DNA from: Bacteroidota bacterium
Lineage (GTDB): Bacteria; Bacteroidota; Bacteroidia; Bacteroidales; VadinHA17
DNA: 64,000 nt
Direction: 5' to 3'
NCBI GenBank assembly: GCA_016718875.1
Contig: JADKBL010000009.1
Coordinates: 61,227-125,226 of the forward strand
Part shown: piece by piece, positions 1-8,000 of the stretch
Position numbering within the stretch: position 1 is the first letter of the stretch
Layout of the letters: each line of letters opens with the position of its first letter
Notes under the pieces: model-generated
The model's database searches: none
Told to the model about the DNA's origin: nothing
What the model saw: the letters and a program-made list of their open reading frames with translations, nothing else
Program-made: the position numbers and the translations under genes

Positions 1-2
1 CT

Positions 3-590
3 GATTATCCAAATTTCGGTGATTATGTTTTCAATCCATATGTAAATGGATATATTAGTGCAACTATGAAGGGGATCAGGAACCATATGGCTGCCATTGA
101 TCTGCTCCAGTCGTTGCCCCAGGTTGATCCTGAACGCATCGGTTGCATTGGTCATTCACTTGGAGGACATAATTCGCTTTTCCTGGCTGCATTTGATAAA
201 AGGATAAAAGCAGTGGTCACAAGCTGCGGATTTACATCATTTTTCAAGTATTATAATGGTGATCTGAAAGGATGGAGCCATAAAGGGTATATGCCACTGA
301 TTGCCTCAAAGTATAATGCAGATCCTGAAAAAATGCCTTTTGATTTTCCTGAAGTACTTGCTGCAATAGCTCCCAGACCTGTTTTTATAAATGCTCCGCT
401 TCATGACAGTAATTTTGATAACACAGGGGTACACGACTGTGTAAATGCAGCAAGGCAGGTTTATGAAGTACTTGGAAGCAGTGATAAGATTATTTTAAAA
501 ACACCAGATGCACCCCATGAGTTCCCCCCTGCTGTCCGAAATGAGGCATATTTGTTTTTGGAGAAAGAATTAAGTGTAAAAAATCCTTAG
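3..590 (+). CDS. Alpha/beta hydrolase, C-terminal part (5' end outside window)
   Basis: The reading frame is open from the first bases of the window, so the gene starts upstream and the ATG at 66 is probably internal. The nucleophile elbow G-H-S-L-G-G is clear, and the product ends with a plausible catalytic histidine in A-P-H-E-F, with an aspartate in the segment before it (P-L-H-D-S). This order fits the dienelactone hydrolase / acetyl-xylan esterase-like branch of the alpha/beta hydrolase fold, which cleaves esters or peptides. The substrate cannot be read from the sequence. The gene stops 19 bp before the M50 protease on the same strand, so the two may be cotranscribed. Confidence 0.75.
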   Translation, partial: DYPNFGDYVFNPYVNGYISATMKGIRNHMAAIDLLQSLPQVDPERIGCIGHSLGGHNSLFLAAFDKRIKAVVTSCGFTSFFKYYNGDLKGWSHKGYMPLIASKYNADPEKMPFDFPEVLAAIAPRPVFINAPLHDSNFDNTGVHDCVNAARQVYEVLGSSDKIILKTPDAPHEFPPAVRNEAYLFLEKELSVKNP

Positions 591-609
591 GAAATTCTGA
601 TATTGCGGC

Positions 610-1254
610 ATGGATAATTTTGATATAGTCAGGATACTTAAATTTCTGCCTGGCATAGTGCTGGGTCTTACAGTGCATGAGTTTTGCCATGCCTGGGTGG
701 CACATAAGTGCGGCGATTCAACATCAAAAGACCAGGGCCGGATAACATTGAATCCCTTAAAACACATCGACTTACTTGGATTTATAATGCTTATTGTAGC
801 TGGATTCGGGTGGGCAAAACCGGTTCAGTTCAATGAGGAAAACCTCAGAAATCCAAAATATGATGTAATGAAAATAGCTGTTGCTGGTCCTCTTTCAAAT
901 GCAGTGACAGCAATGATACTTTCTATTCTTCTTTCAATTTACACAGTTATTATCCCCGCTTATCCCGGTCAGATTTTACAAATAATTTCAGAAGTTTTTC
1001 TCTATGCTATTTATATTAACTGGGGGCTTTTCATCTTTAACCTGATTCCCATCCCTCCTCTCGATGGCTCGCATTTATTATTAAACCAGTTTAAGAAATT
1101 TCCTGTACTGTATAATAATATATATAAGTATGGATCCTATGTTTTCCTTGCACTAATTCTCGCGACTGTTGTTACAAAAATAAACTTGCTTCCAATCTGG
1201 CCGGCAATAAGGTTTCTAGGAGAAGGTTTTCTTTCCATTGTGGGTTATCATTAG
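610..1254 (+). CDS. M50 family (site-2-protease-like) membrane metalloprotease
   Basis: The 214-residue protein is mostly hydrophobic with about five membrane segments. The zinc-binding HExxH motif (H-E-F-C-H) lies at residues 23-27 in the first membrane helix. The second motif, N-L-I-P-I-P-P-L-D-G, at residues 144-153 supplies the third zinc ligand (Asp). There is no PDZ or CBS domain, so it belongs to the short stand-alone M50 group, which cleaves other proteins within the membrane. The target is unknown. It follows an esterase and precedes pantothenate kinase, which gives no functional hint. Confidence 0.88.
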   Translation: MDNFDIVRILKFLPGIVLGLTVHEFCHAWVAHKCGDSTSKDQGRITLNPLKHIDLLGFIMLIVAGFGWAKPVQFNEENLRNPKYDVMKIAVAGPLSNAVTAMILSILLSIYTVIIPAYPGQILQIISEVFLYAIYINWGLFIFNLIPIPPLDGSHLLLNQFKKFPVLYNNIYKYGSYVFLALILATVVTKINLLPIWPAIRFLGEGFLSIVGYH

Positions 1255-1317
1255 AAATATTTAAAATCTTTTTTAAAACAGATTATGCATAATCTATTTA
1301 AGAAATAATATACAGCT

Positions 1318-2124
1318 ATGGTAATTGGAATAGATATAGGCAGTACGACAACCAAAGTGGCTTCGTTGGGTTCAAACAATGAAATCATTAAAATTAAGAC
1401 CAAAGCCATTGATGCGATAACTTCTGCAACAGGGGCATTTGGCAAAATGATTATGGAAAATCATTTCAGACTGGAAGATATTGAGAAGATTAATATAACA
1501 GGAGCCGGTTCATCTAAGATTACCGGTAATCTTTTTGGAATAAGAACTGATAAAATAGATGAAATGTCAGCTATAGGCATAGGTGGCAAATATTTATCAA
1601 AAAAAGACCAGATTATCATATCCAACATTGGAACAGGAACAGCTATTATCCAGGTAAATGGAGATATTATCACTCATCTTGGAGGGACTGGTGTCGGAGG
1701 TGGTACAATAACAGGTCTGGCAAAAGAACTGATAAAGACATCCGAATACTCTGCAATTGTGCAATATGCATCCCAGGGGAATATAAATAATGTAGATCTG
1801 AATATCGGAGATATAACAGAAACCGATATAGGCTTTCTGAGTAAAGATTTTACTGCATCAAACTTTGGCAAAATGCTTGATATTGCCACAAAAGAAGATA
1901 TAGCTCTAGGTATAATTAATATGGCATATCAGGTGATAGGAATGGTATCTGTATTTGCAGCAAGAAGCAAAAATAACGACATAGTTGTAGTTACCGGCTT
2001 CGGAAGTAATAATCCACTTGGTCAGAAAATACTAACACATATATCAAAAGCTTATAGTATTAACTTTGAGTTTCCTGTTGATGCTGAATACGCTACAGCA
2101 ATAGGAGCTGCATTGTCAAAATAA
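1318..2124 (+). CDS. coaW: Type II pantothenate kinase
   Basis: The enzyme phosphorylates pantothenate, the first step of coenzyme A synthesis, in the cytoplasm. An ASKHA-type phosphate-binding motif D-I-G-S-T-T-T-K sits at residues 6-13. A glutamate in the D-E-M-S-A-I segment (around 81-86) and the glycine-rich G-G-T-G-V-G-G-G at 122-129 are typical of the eukaryotic/staphylococcal type II family rather than CoaA or CoaX. The length of 268 residues is normal for type II enzymes. The stop codon is embedded in a hairpin terminator. Type II enzymes are usually insensitive to feedback by CoA; that is family knowledge, not read here. Confidence 0.85.
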   Translation: MVIGIDIGSTTTKVASLGSNNEIIKIKTKAIDAITSATGAFGKMIMENHFRLEDIEKINITGAGSSKITGNLFGIRTDKIDEMSAIGIGGKYLSKKDQIIISNIGTGTAIIQVNGDIITHLGGTGVGGGTITGLAKELIKTSEYSAIVQYASQGNINNVDLNIGDITETDIGFLSKDFTASNFGKMLDIATKEDIALGIINMAYQVIGMVSVFAARSKNNDIVVVTGFGSNNPLGQKILTHISKAYSINFEFPVDAEYATAIGAALSK

Positions 2125-2149
2125 AAAGACACTCTTTCAAGTGTCTTTT
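2124..2149. terminator. Bidirectional hairpin terminator after coaW
   Basis: A perfect 9-bp inverted repeat (AAAAGACAC at 2124-2132, GTGTCTTTT at 2141-2149) encloses an 8-nt loop. The A-rich left arm and T-rich right arm let it work in both directions, ending coaW from the left and the tRNA transcript from the right. Confidence 0.75.
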
Positions 2150-2150
2150 G

Positions 2151-2224
2151 TGATTCCGGAGCGACTCGAACGCTCGACCCACAGCTTAGAAGGCTGTTGC
2201 TCTATCCAACTGAGCTACGGAACC
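2151..2224 (-). tRNA. tRNA-Arg (anticodon UCU)
   Basis: Read on the minus strand the 74-nt sequence folds as a full cloverleaf. The 7-bp acceptor stem pairs GGUUCCG with CGGAAUC and is followed by discriminator A. The anticodon stem ACAGC/GCUGU carries the loop CUUCUAA, giving anticodon UCU, which reads AGA/AGG arginine codons. The T-arm contains GUUCGAG. The CCA end is not encoded. No integrase or duplicated tRNA 3' end is seen nearby. Confidence 0.95.
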
Positions 2225-2304
2225 GTTTTACGGCTGCAAAAATACATTTTTTTTCAATTTCTGCAACCTGATTTTCCAAATGGATGAAATGAGGCAATTA
2301 TTAC

Positions 2305-4089
2305 CTAAAGACTTTTCATATAATTAACCAGCCCTTTATGGTCAATAATCTGCTTGAGTTTATCAGGAAGAGGCTTAAATACAAAACTCCTTTTCCCTAC
2401 AACCAATTCGCCAACTTCATGATTAATGGCAACCTTCATCCCTCTTTTGTATGCATTTACGGCATCTCTGTTTACAATTAAAACCAGCCCCTGATTTATT
2501 GAAGACCTGAAGAATATCCTGTTAACTGATTTAGCTATTATTGCCTTTATACCAGCATGAGAAAGACCCACTGATGGATGTTCCCTTGAACTTCCGCATC
2601 CGAAATTTTCACCAGCTATAATTATGTCTCCTTTTTTTACACATTTTGAGAATTCAGGATCGAAATCCTCGAAAAGGTGTTTCATTATTCCGTCGCCGTC
2701 TGTACTCAATACATTATAGGTATGCTTTCCGGCAAACATCAGATCTGTGTTAAGATTATCGGCATCTGAATAGTCCCAGACTTCACTTTCTCTTCTGATA
2801 TCACCGGTTTTAATGCAGAAGACATCATTTTGAGAGACTTTGAAAGGGTACTTTTCAGTGCCCCTGGTTTCCCTTGGATCTGTAATTAAACCTGTTAGTG
2901 CAGAACAGGCAACAGTGGCTGGTGAAGCCAGATAAATTCTGGCCTCTTTGTTTCCCATTCTACCTGAAAAATTACGGTTAGCTGTTGATATAACTGAATG
3001 TCCGCTGGCAGGGATTCCAAGTCCTGTTCCCAGACAGGGTCCGCATGAAGGAGTCAGAACATTAGCTCCCGTGTTTATCAGGGTAGTTATGATACCTTCT
3101 TCAATTGCCTGCAAATATATCTTTCTGGAAGCAGGAATTATGTTAAGCTGGAACCCATTCTTAATTCTCTTACCCCGCATTATATCTGCAGCAATCCGCA
3201 GATCTTCCATCCTGCCATTGGTACATGTTCCTATAAGCCCTTCATGAACGATTGTGCCTGCTGCATCTCCTATAGAGATAATATTATCCACATGGTGTGG
3301 TGCAGCAACCACAGGGAATATTTCCCCAAGATTAATTGTTATCTCCTTAGAATAACAGGCATCACTATCTGCCCATAAACCATTTACGGTTTTCCCATAC
3401 CAGGAAGACAGTACTTTATCTGCAGGAAAAACTGCATTCTTTGCTCCCATTTCAGATGCAAGATTAGCCAGAACCATTCTGTCTGAAATTGACAGTGTTT
3501 CAACTCCTTCACCGTGATATTCTATCGACATATAATTAGCTCCGTCAGAACCAATCATTCCGATAATCCATAGAGCAAGATCCTTGGCGGAAATATTTTC
3601 ACCTAATTTACCAAGAAGTGAAATCTTTACTGATTCAGGGACCCTGAACCATGTCTCTCCCCTTTTCCAGATTCCTGCAGACTCAGTCCTGTCAATTCCT
3701 GCAGCAAAAGCATTGAATGCTCCGGCAGTTGAAGTATGACTGTCGCTTCCAACTATAAGCATGCCAGGCATGGCATGGTATGACATAATCTGATGGCAAA
3801 TTCCGTTCCCTGCATCATAAAATTTTGTAATACCCTGTTCTTTTGCAATTTCCCGTATTTCCTGGTACTGATTTGCCAGTTTTGCATCAGCCGGAGGTGC
3901 ATTATGATCAAGTACAACAAGCATCTGTTCCGGATTAAAAACGGATTTCCCCCCCATCTTCTGAAAGGTTTTGTATATGCTCGATGTGTTGTCGTGCGTC
4001 AGAATAATATCAGGTTTCGCAAAAACAATTGAGCCGGCGGGGGCATTGAATATTTTTTCGGCAAATGTTCCCGGATTAAGTTTGATCAT
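2305..4089 (-). CDS. Aconitase/isopropylmalate-dehydratase family protein, fused large and small parts (copy 1)
   Basis: This 594-residue hydro-lyase joins a LeuC-like [4Fe-4S] domain (about residues 1-400) to a LeuD-like swivel domain (about 430-594). Iron-sulfur ligands are visible in G-T-C-T-N-G-R and in S-C-G-P-C-L-G. The swivel domain shows the substrate-binding F-G-C-G-S-S-R-E-H motif. The family isomerises hydroxy-di/tri-carboxylates through a dehydrated intermediate (3-isopropylmalate, homocitrate, dimethylmalate, citrate), and the sequence alone does not tell which. It lies 22 bp downstream of a paralogue with the same architecture and behind an AraC regulator, so the three probably form one operon. 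No leuA or leuB is in the window, which argues against routine leucine synthesis. Confidence 0.82.
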   Translation of the reverse strand: MIKLNPGTFAEKIFNAPAGSIVFAKPDIILTHDNTSSIYKTFQKMGGKSVFNPEQMLVVLDHNAPPADAKLANQYQEIREIAKEQGITKFYDAGNGICHQIMSYHAMPGMLIVGSDSHTSTAGAFNAFAAGIDRTESAGIWKRGETWFRVPESVKISLLGKLGENISAKDLALWIIGMIGSDGANYMSIEYHGEGVETLSISDRMVLANLASEMGAKNAVFPADKVLSSWYGKTVNGLWADSDACYSKEITINLGEIFPVVAAPHHVDNIISIGDAAGTIVHEGLIGTCTNGRMEDLRIAADIMRGKRIKNGFQLNIIPASRKIYLQAIEEGIITTLINTGANVLTPSCGPCLGTGLGIPASGHSVISTANRNFSGRMGNKEARIYLASPATVACSALTGLITDPRETRGTEKYPFKVSQNDVFCIKTGDIRRESEVWDYSDADNLNTDLMFAGKHTYNVLSTDGDGIMKHLFEDFDPEFSKCVKKGDIIIAGENFGCGSSREHPSVGLSHAGIKAIIAKSVNRIFFRSSINQGLVLIVNRDAVNAYKRGMKVAINHEVGELVVGKRSFVFKPLPDKLKQIIDHKGLVNYMKSL

Positions 4090-4111
4090 AATGGACAGGC
4101 ATTAGTTTTCC

Positions 4112-5926
4112 TCATGCAAGCAATCCTCCTCTCTGGTAAATTTCATACTGCATATCGGAGAAAGGTTCTGAATCTATTTTGACTCCTGTTCTGAGATTTA
4201 GTATTCCTCCATTTTTTAAATCCACCCGGATCCTGTCTCCTTCAAGTATTTGGTCCTCATGGAGATATTTGCATATGATAATGGGAAAGGCAGCATTTAT
4301 TGCATTTCTCTCATAAATTGACCCGAACGATTCAGCAATTATTGCTTTAATCCCCAGTGAACTGAAACAATCAACAGCCTGCTGTCTGGAACTGCCGCAA
4401 CCAAAATTACGTCCTGTGATAATAATATCACCCGGCTGTGCGTAACTGGAAAATTTTTTAAATCCTTCGAGGTTATCGAATGTATATTGTCCCATCTCCT
4501 TAATGTCAGTAATTGAAAGATACCTGTTATGAAAAATCATATCAGTATCTATGTTGTCACGGTTTATTAGCCATATCCGTCCTTCTATTACGTTATCTTT
4601 GGGTGACTTATCATTTTTTGCATTAACTAATTCGTTTTCTCCTGATTGCTTCCTGGTTTGGATAAATATTTCTGGTTCATCCGGTATTTCATCCGGGGTG
4701 GTAATAAATCCGGCAATTGCAGATGCTGCTACAATTGCCGGTGAGGCAAGATAAACACTTCCTTTTCCCTGCTTACCTGAAAAATTCCGGTTTCCGGTAC
4801 TTATTGTAACTTCTCCCAGTCCATTTTGGCCTACCTGTCCGGCAGCACATCCTGCACATCCTGCATTTGAAACCAGAGCTCCTGCTTTCTTAAAAGTATC
4901 AAGGAAACCCTTATCCATGCATTCCTTCCAGATCATATCTGTTGCCGGGACAATTTTCAGGACAACTCCGGGGGCCGTTTTTCTGTTTACAAGTATTTTT
5001 GCTACCGCTTCCAGATCTTCAATCCTGCCATTAGTGCAGCTACCAATAAAAGCGGAGTCAATTTTTTTACCTGCCACTTCAGAAATTAAAGCAGTGTTGT
5101 GGGGTTCTCCGGGAAGTGATACAAGAGGTTTGAATCCGGATACATCTATATTATATATTTTTTCATAGGATGCACCATCATCTGCGTATACAGGCGAAAA
5201 TTCTGATTTTGTCCTTGCGGTGCAATATGATATAATTTCCAGTGTTGGAGGAAAGAGTATTATAATCGCTCCCATTTCTGTAGCCATTGATGAAATCGTA
5301 ATGCGCTCATCCAGAGTCATCATATCTACTGATGGTCCATAAAGCTCAATAGAATAGCCAAGAAGGGAATTTGCACCGAATCTTCTCAGGAGGTTTAGCG
5401 CCACATCCTTAGCAGTTACAATTAAGGGCAAGACTCCATTGAAATTAATCTTAACTGATGGAGGGACCTTGAACCATACTTTACCTTTATTCCATGCTGC
5501 GGCAATATCCATATCACCCATTCCCTGACCGAATGCACCAATTGCGCCCAGGATGTTGGCATGAGAATCTGTTGATACAGCAGTTGATCCGGGATTAACA
5601 TATCCCTGATCAATTAGGATATGAGTTCCGATGCCGGCATCAATGTCATATACCCGGATTCCGTTTTCACGGGCGTACAATCTGCAAAAATGCTGATTGA
5701 CAGCATATTTCTGATCTGATCCGGTTGGATTGCAATCAAATGTAAAAAGTGTTTTATCGGGATCAATTACAGTTAATCCATTTTCATTCAGGTTTTTTAC
5801 AACATTAGCACCTCCAAAATCGCGGGCTACCCTGCAGTCTATTTCAATATCTGCGATATCTCCTGGTTTTAGAAAATCTTTTCCTGAATGCGAAGCAAGT
5901 ATTTTCTCAAGCAAAGTCATTGACAT
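4112..5926 (-). CDS. Aconitase/isopropylmalate-dehydratase family protein, fused large and small parts (copy 2)
   Basis: This 604-residue protein has the same two-part layout as its downstream neighbour but is clearly diverged from it. The [4Fe-4S] ligands appear in G-S-C-T-N-G-R and in A-G-C-A-G-C-A-A-G, and the swivel motif is F-G-C-G-S-S-R-Q-Q. A linker rich in charged residues (around 420-445) separates the parts. Its neighbour has E-H after the swivel arginine where this one has Q-Q, which suggests a different substrate pocket. The two may be separate enzymes acting in sequence, or unequal partners of one complex; I cannot tell. It starts 49 bp after the AraC gene. Confidence 0.82.
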   Translation of the reverse strand: MSMTLLEKILASHSGKDFLKPGDIADIEIDCRVARDFGGANVVKNLNENGLTVIDPDKTLFTFDCNPTGSDQKYAVNQHFCRLYARENGIRVYDIDAGIGTHILIDQGYVNPGSTAVSTDSHANILGAIGAFGQGMGDMDIAAAWNKGKVWFKVPPSVKINFNGVLPLIVTAKDVALNLLRRFGANSLLGYSIELYGPSVDMMTLDERITISSMATEMGAIIILFPPTLEIISYCTARTKSEFSPVYADDGASYEKIYNIDVSGFKPLVSLPGEPHNTALISEVAGKKIDSAFIGSCTNGRIEDLEAVAKILVNRKTAPGVVLKIVPATDMIWKECMDKGFLDTFKKAGALVSNAGCAGCAAGQVGQNGLGEVTISTGNRNFSGKQGKGSVYLASPAIVAASAIAGFITTPDEIPDEPEIFIQTRKQSGENELVNAKNDKSPKDNVIEGRIWLINRDNIDTDMIFHNRYLSITDIKEMGQYTFDNLEGFKKFSSYAQPGDIIITGRNFGCGSSRQQAVDCFSSLGIKAIIAESFGSIYERNAINAAFPIIICKYLHEDQILEGDRIRVDLKNGGILNLRTGVKIDSEPFSDMQYEIYQRGGLLA

Positions 5927-5975
5927 GGAAGCGACGGTTTTTCAGGTAAGTAATTCCTTTCAGTGGATAGTTGGA

Positions 5976-6824
5976 TCATTTGAACTGAGCCCTGTAATCC
6001 CTTGGTGACAAACCTTCTGTTTTTCTGAACTGTTTATTGAAATTAGAGATACTTCCAAACCCGCATTCAAGAGCAATATCCTGTACCTGATAGTCAGTTT
6101 CCCTCAGAAGATAACAGGCTTTATTTGTCCGGACACGGTTTAGGTATTCCACAAAACATGCACCGCAATTCTTTTTAAAATAGCGGCTAAAGGAAAAGGG
6201 ACTCATCCTGGCAATTTTTGCAGCATTCTGGAGTGATATTGGTTTAAAGTAATTTTCTCTTATATAGGTATAAACATCTGTCATTCTTTTATTTCCCTTC
6301 TCATCAAAGGCCATCTTATAATTTTCAGAACAGAGAAACGATTTCTTTTCAGCCTTTATCATTATGTTGAGGACATTAAAGAAATCTATCATTTTATCCA
6401 TGCTCCTGTCGTTTGTCATCTGAACCAGAAATTTCTCAGCCTTCCTTGCATCTTCAGCAGAGAAAGCTATTCCGCGTTCAGTATCGGATAGCAATTGATT
6501 TAATGATGACATTTCATGTTGTGAAAGAAAGGCCTCCCCAAGGGAAGAGGTTCTGAAATGCATCATTATTCCATGTTTTTCAGGAAGCTGATTATCCTGT
6601 TTATAATAGTTCCAGCTATGCGGAATATTCCCTGCTATAAGAACCATATCATACTCATCAAATAACTCTACGCTATCGCCTATGATCCTTGTTCCGTTAC
6701 TCTTTATATTAAGAACAAGTTCATACTCAGGATGAAAGTGCCAGATCCCTCCTGAATCATTAATATAAGAAGCCTGAAAACCGCCTCCATCATCATAAGA
6801 TATACTCTCAAGTTCAGCAACCAT
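5976..6824 (-). CDS. AraC family transcriptional regulator with N-terminal cupin
   Basis: The 282-residue protein has a cupin-like effector domain (about 20-120; note W-H-F-H-P-E-Y-E and I-P-H-S-W) and a C-terminal pair of helix-turn-helix motifs (about 185-282), including the conserved A-L-E-C-G-F-G-S-I-S-N-F-N-K-Q-F-R-K segment. This is the usual layout of carbohydrate or small-carboxylate responsive activators. It sits directly upstream of, and on the same strand as, the two fused dehydratases. It is therefore the likely local regulator of that operon, probably sensing the substrate or a related metabolite (inference). Confidence 0.88.
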   Translation of the reverse strand: MVAELESISYDDGGGFQASYINDSGGIWHFHPEYELVLNIKSNGTRIIGDSVELFDEYDMVLIAGNIPHSWNYYKQDNQLPEKHGIMMHFRTSSLGEAFLSQHEMSSLNQLLSDTERGIAFSAEDARKAEKFLVQMTNDRSMDKMIDFFNVLNIMIKAEKKSFLCSENYKMAFDEKGNKRMTDVYTYIRENYFKPISLQNAAKIARMSPFSFSRYFKKNCGACFVEYLNRVRTNKACYLLRETDYQVQDIALECGFGSISNFNKQFRKTEGLSPRDYRAQFK

Positions 6825-6855
6825 GACAGTGTAGGATTATTTTGTTCGTTTCTAT

Positions 6856-6863
6856 CAAATTTA
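6856..6863 (-). promoter_or_regulatory. Candidate -7 box for the AraC/dehydratase operon
   Basis: The minus strand reads TAAATTTG, an exact match to the Bacteroidota -7 consensus TAnnTTTG, 32 bp before the AraC start codon. A well-spaced -33 TTTG is not obvious. Confidence 0.4.
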
Positions 6864-6949
6864 AACATTATTTTCTCAAACGTTTATATCACTGGTCATA
6901 ATATCACATAATATATTTTTGCATTAATAATATTTTATTTAAATTTGAT

Positions 6950-6957
6950 GCAAGCTC
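6950..6957 (+). promoter_or_regulatory. Candidate -7 box for the non-coding RNA
   Basis: TAAATTTG matches the TAnnTTTG consensus exactly. It would start transcription at about 6963-6965, a few bases before the long closing stem of the RNA. A second exact match (TATTTTTG, 6914-6921) lies farther upstream. Confidence 0.4.
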
Positions 6958-6971
6958 ATGCTATTGATTTT

Positions 6972-7165
6972 AAGAGGAGATGAGCAAGGGTAGAAAGTGA
7001 AATCAATAGGATTGTATTGCAGACATTGACTTTCACATCAGGAGCCTGAGGTAAAGCGCCAGCTTACTATGGTTCCATCCTTTTATCAGACAGTAGACAC
7101 GGGAATTATCTCACTAGTAAGACCCGTTCCCAGATTATCACTGCTACCCTTCTCCTCTTTTTTTT
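6972..7165 (+). ncRNA. Structured non-coding RNA, 6S-like (Bacteroidales-1-like) candidate
   Basis: No protein-coding frame covers this segment, but it is strongly structured. The ends pair as a long closing stem: AAGAGGAGA (6972-6980) with TCTCCTCTT (7151-7159), then AGGGTAG (6987-6993) with CTACCCT (7144-7150), with a 5-nt bulge on one side. The right arm runs into a T8 tail, as in an intrinsic terminator. Inside are a hairpin GTGAAA-T-CAAT / ATTG-AC-TTTCAC (6997-7036), an apical arm GGAGCC/GGTTCC (7041-7076) enclosing GTAAAGC/GCTTAC, and ACGGG/CCCGT (7099-7127). A stem, a large interrupted middle and an apical arm of about 190 nt is the 6S RNA plan, and Bacteroidales have a divergent 6S-like class. 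The RNA call is firmer than the 6S identity. A cis-regulatory leader for the esterase gene is less likely because of the terminator and the separate downstream promoter. Confidence 0.6.
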
Positions 7166-7226
7166 CATACCTTTTTAATAAATACCATCTGTCATAAAAC
7201 TTTTTTAATGCTTTAAAAAATTAGTA

Positions 7227-7234
7227 TATCTTTG
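7227..7234 (+). promoter_or_regulatory. -7 box upstream of the BioG-like gene
   Basis: TATCTTTG matches TAnnTTTG and lies 43 bp before the start codon at 7278. The expected -33 region is T-rich but has no clean TTTG. Confidence 0.45.
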
Positions 7235-7277
7235 ATAGCATCAGAGGGTAGTTATATCAGATGATTCGCAAATTTTT

Positions 7278-8000
7278 ATGAGGACTTATATCAGGCGAAG
7301 GGAAAAGAATAGTCACCTTGTTGTTTTTTTTGGTGGATGGGGCTCAGATGAGAACATGTTTGTTCCTCTTTGTACTGATGATTTTGATTTCATCATGTTC
7401 TATAATTATTCAGCTGATGAAGCTCTTGTTCTGCCTGAAACCAAAACTTATGAAAGAATAACTCTCATCGGATGGTCACTTGGCGTTTGGGCTGCTGAAT
7501 ATCTTACCTCTAAAACCGGTATTATACCTGATGTTTCAATTGCAGTTAACGGAACTCCTTTTCCAGCCGATAACCAATACGGAATCCCTCTCAGTGTTTT
7601 TGAAGGTACTCTTAACAACATTACAGAAGAGAATATGGAGAAGTTTTACCTGAGAGTATTTGGAGACAGAAAGACATATCTTATTAATGCAGACAGAGTT
7701 CCAAAGAGAACCATTAAATCACTTCAGGATGAGCTGAGATGGTTGTACAACAGGATTATGGAACATAAAGAGTCTGGTTTTAAAATGGACTATGCAATAA
7801 TAAGCGAGATAGACCGTATTTTTCCTGCCGAAAATCTGAAAAGTTACTGGGAAAAGGAGGCTGAAACAAAGCATATGATAGTTCCAATGCGAAATTATTT
7901 TTTTCACAACTGGAATTCCTTTACAGAATTCATAAGTTATGTTGAGAATTTCACTTCAGGAAAGATCGTGAAAAAGTCAAGAAAGGCTAAAGATCTTTGA
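7278..8000 (+). CDS. bioG: BioG-like pimeloyl-ACP methyl ester esterase (DUF452)
   Basis: The 240-residue cytoplasmic alpha/beta hydrolase carries the hallmark N-terminal F-F-G-G-W-G segment of the DUF452/BioG family at about residues 17-22. The nucleophile elbow G-W-S-L-G has its serine at about residue 67, and a late histidine lies in F-F-H-N-W. BioG releases the methyl cap from pimeloyl-ACP methyl ester, closing the BioC-BioG route to the biotin precursor. No bioC or other biotin gene lies beside it here, so the gene stands alone. It overlaps the convergent YihY gene by 14 bp at the 3' end. Confidence 0.75.
   Translation: MRTYIRRREKNSHLVVFFGGWGSDENMFVPLCTDDFDFIMFYNYSADEALVLPETKTYERITLIGWSLGVWAAEYLTSKTGIIPDVSIAVNGTPFPADNQYGIPLSVFEGTLNNITEENMEKFYLRVFGDRKTYLINADRVPKRTIKSLQDELRWLYNRIMEHKESGFKMDYAIISEIDRIFPAENLKSYWEKEAETKHMIVPMRNYFFHNWNSFTEFISYVENFTSGKIVKKSRKAKDL

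Noticed and set aside
2151..2224. tRNA-Arg as an integration site for a mobile element
   Set aside because: No integrase, no duplicated tRNA end and no change in gene type occur on either side.
6972..7165. Riboswitch controlling the BioG-like gene
   Set aside because: The RNA ends in its own terminator and a separate TAnnTTTG box lies between it and the gene; no known riboswitch core was recognised.
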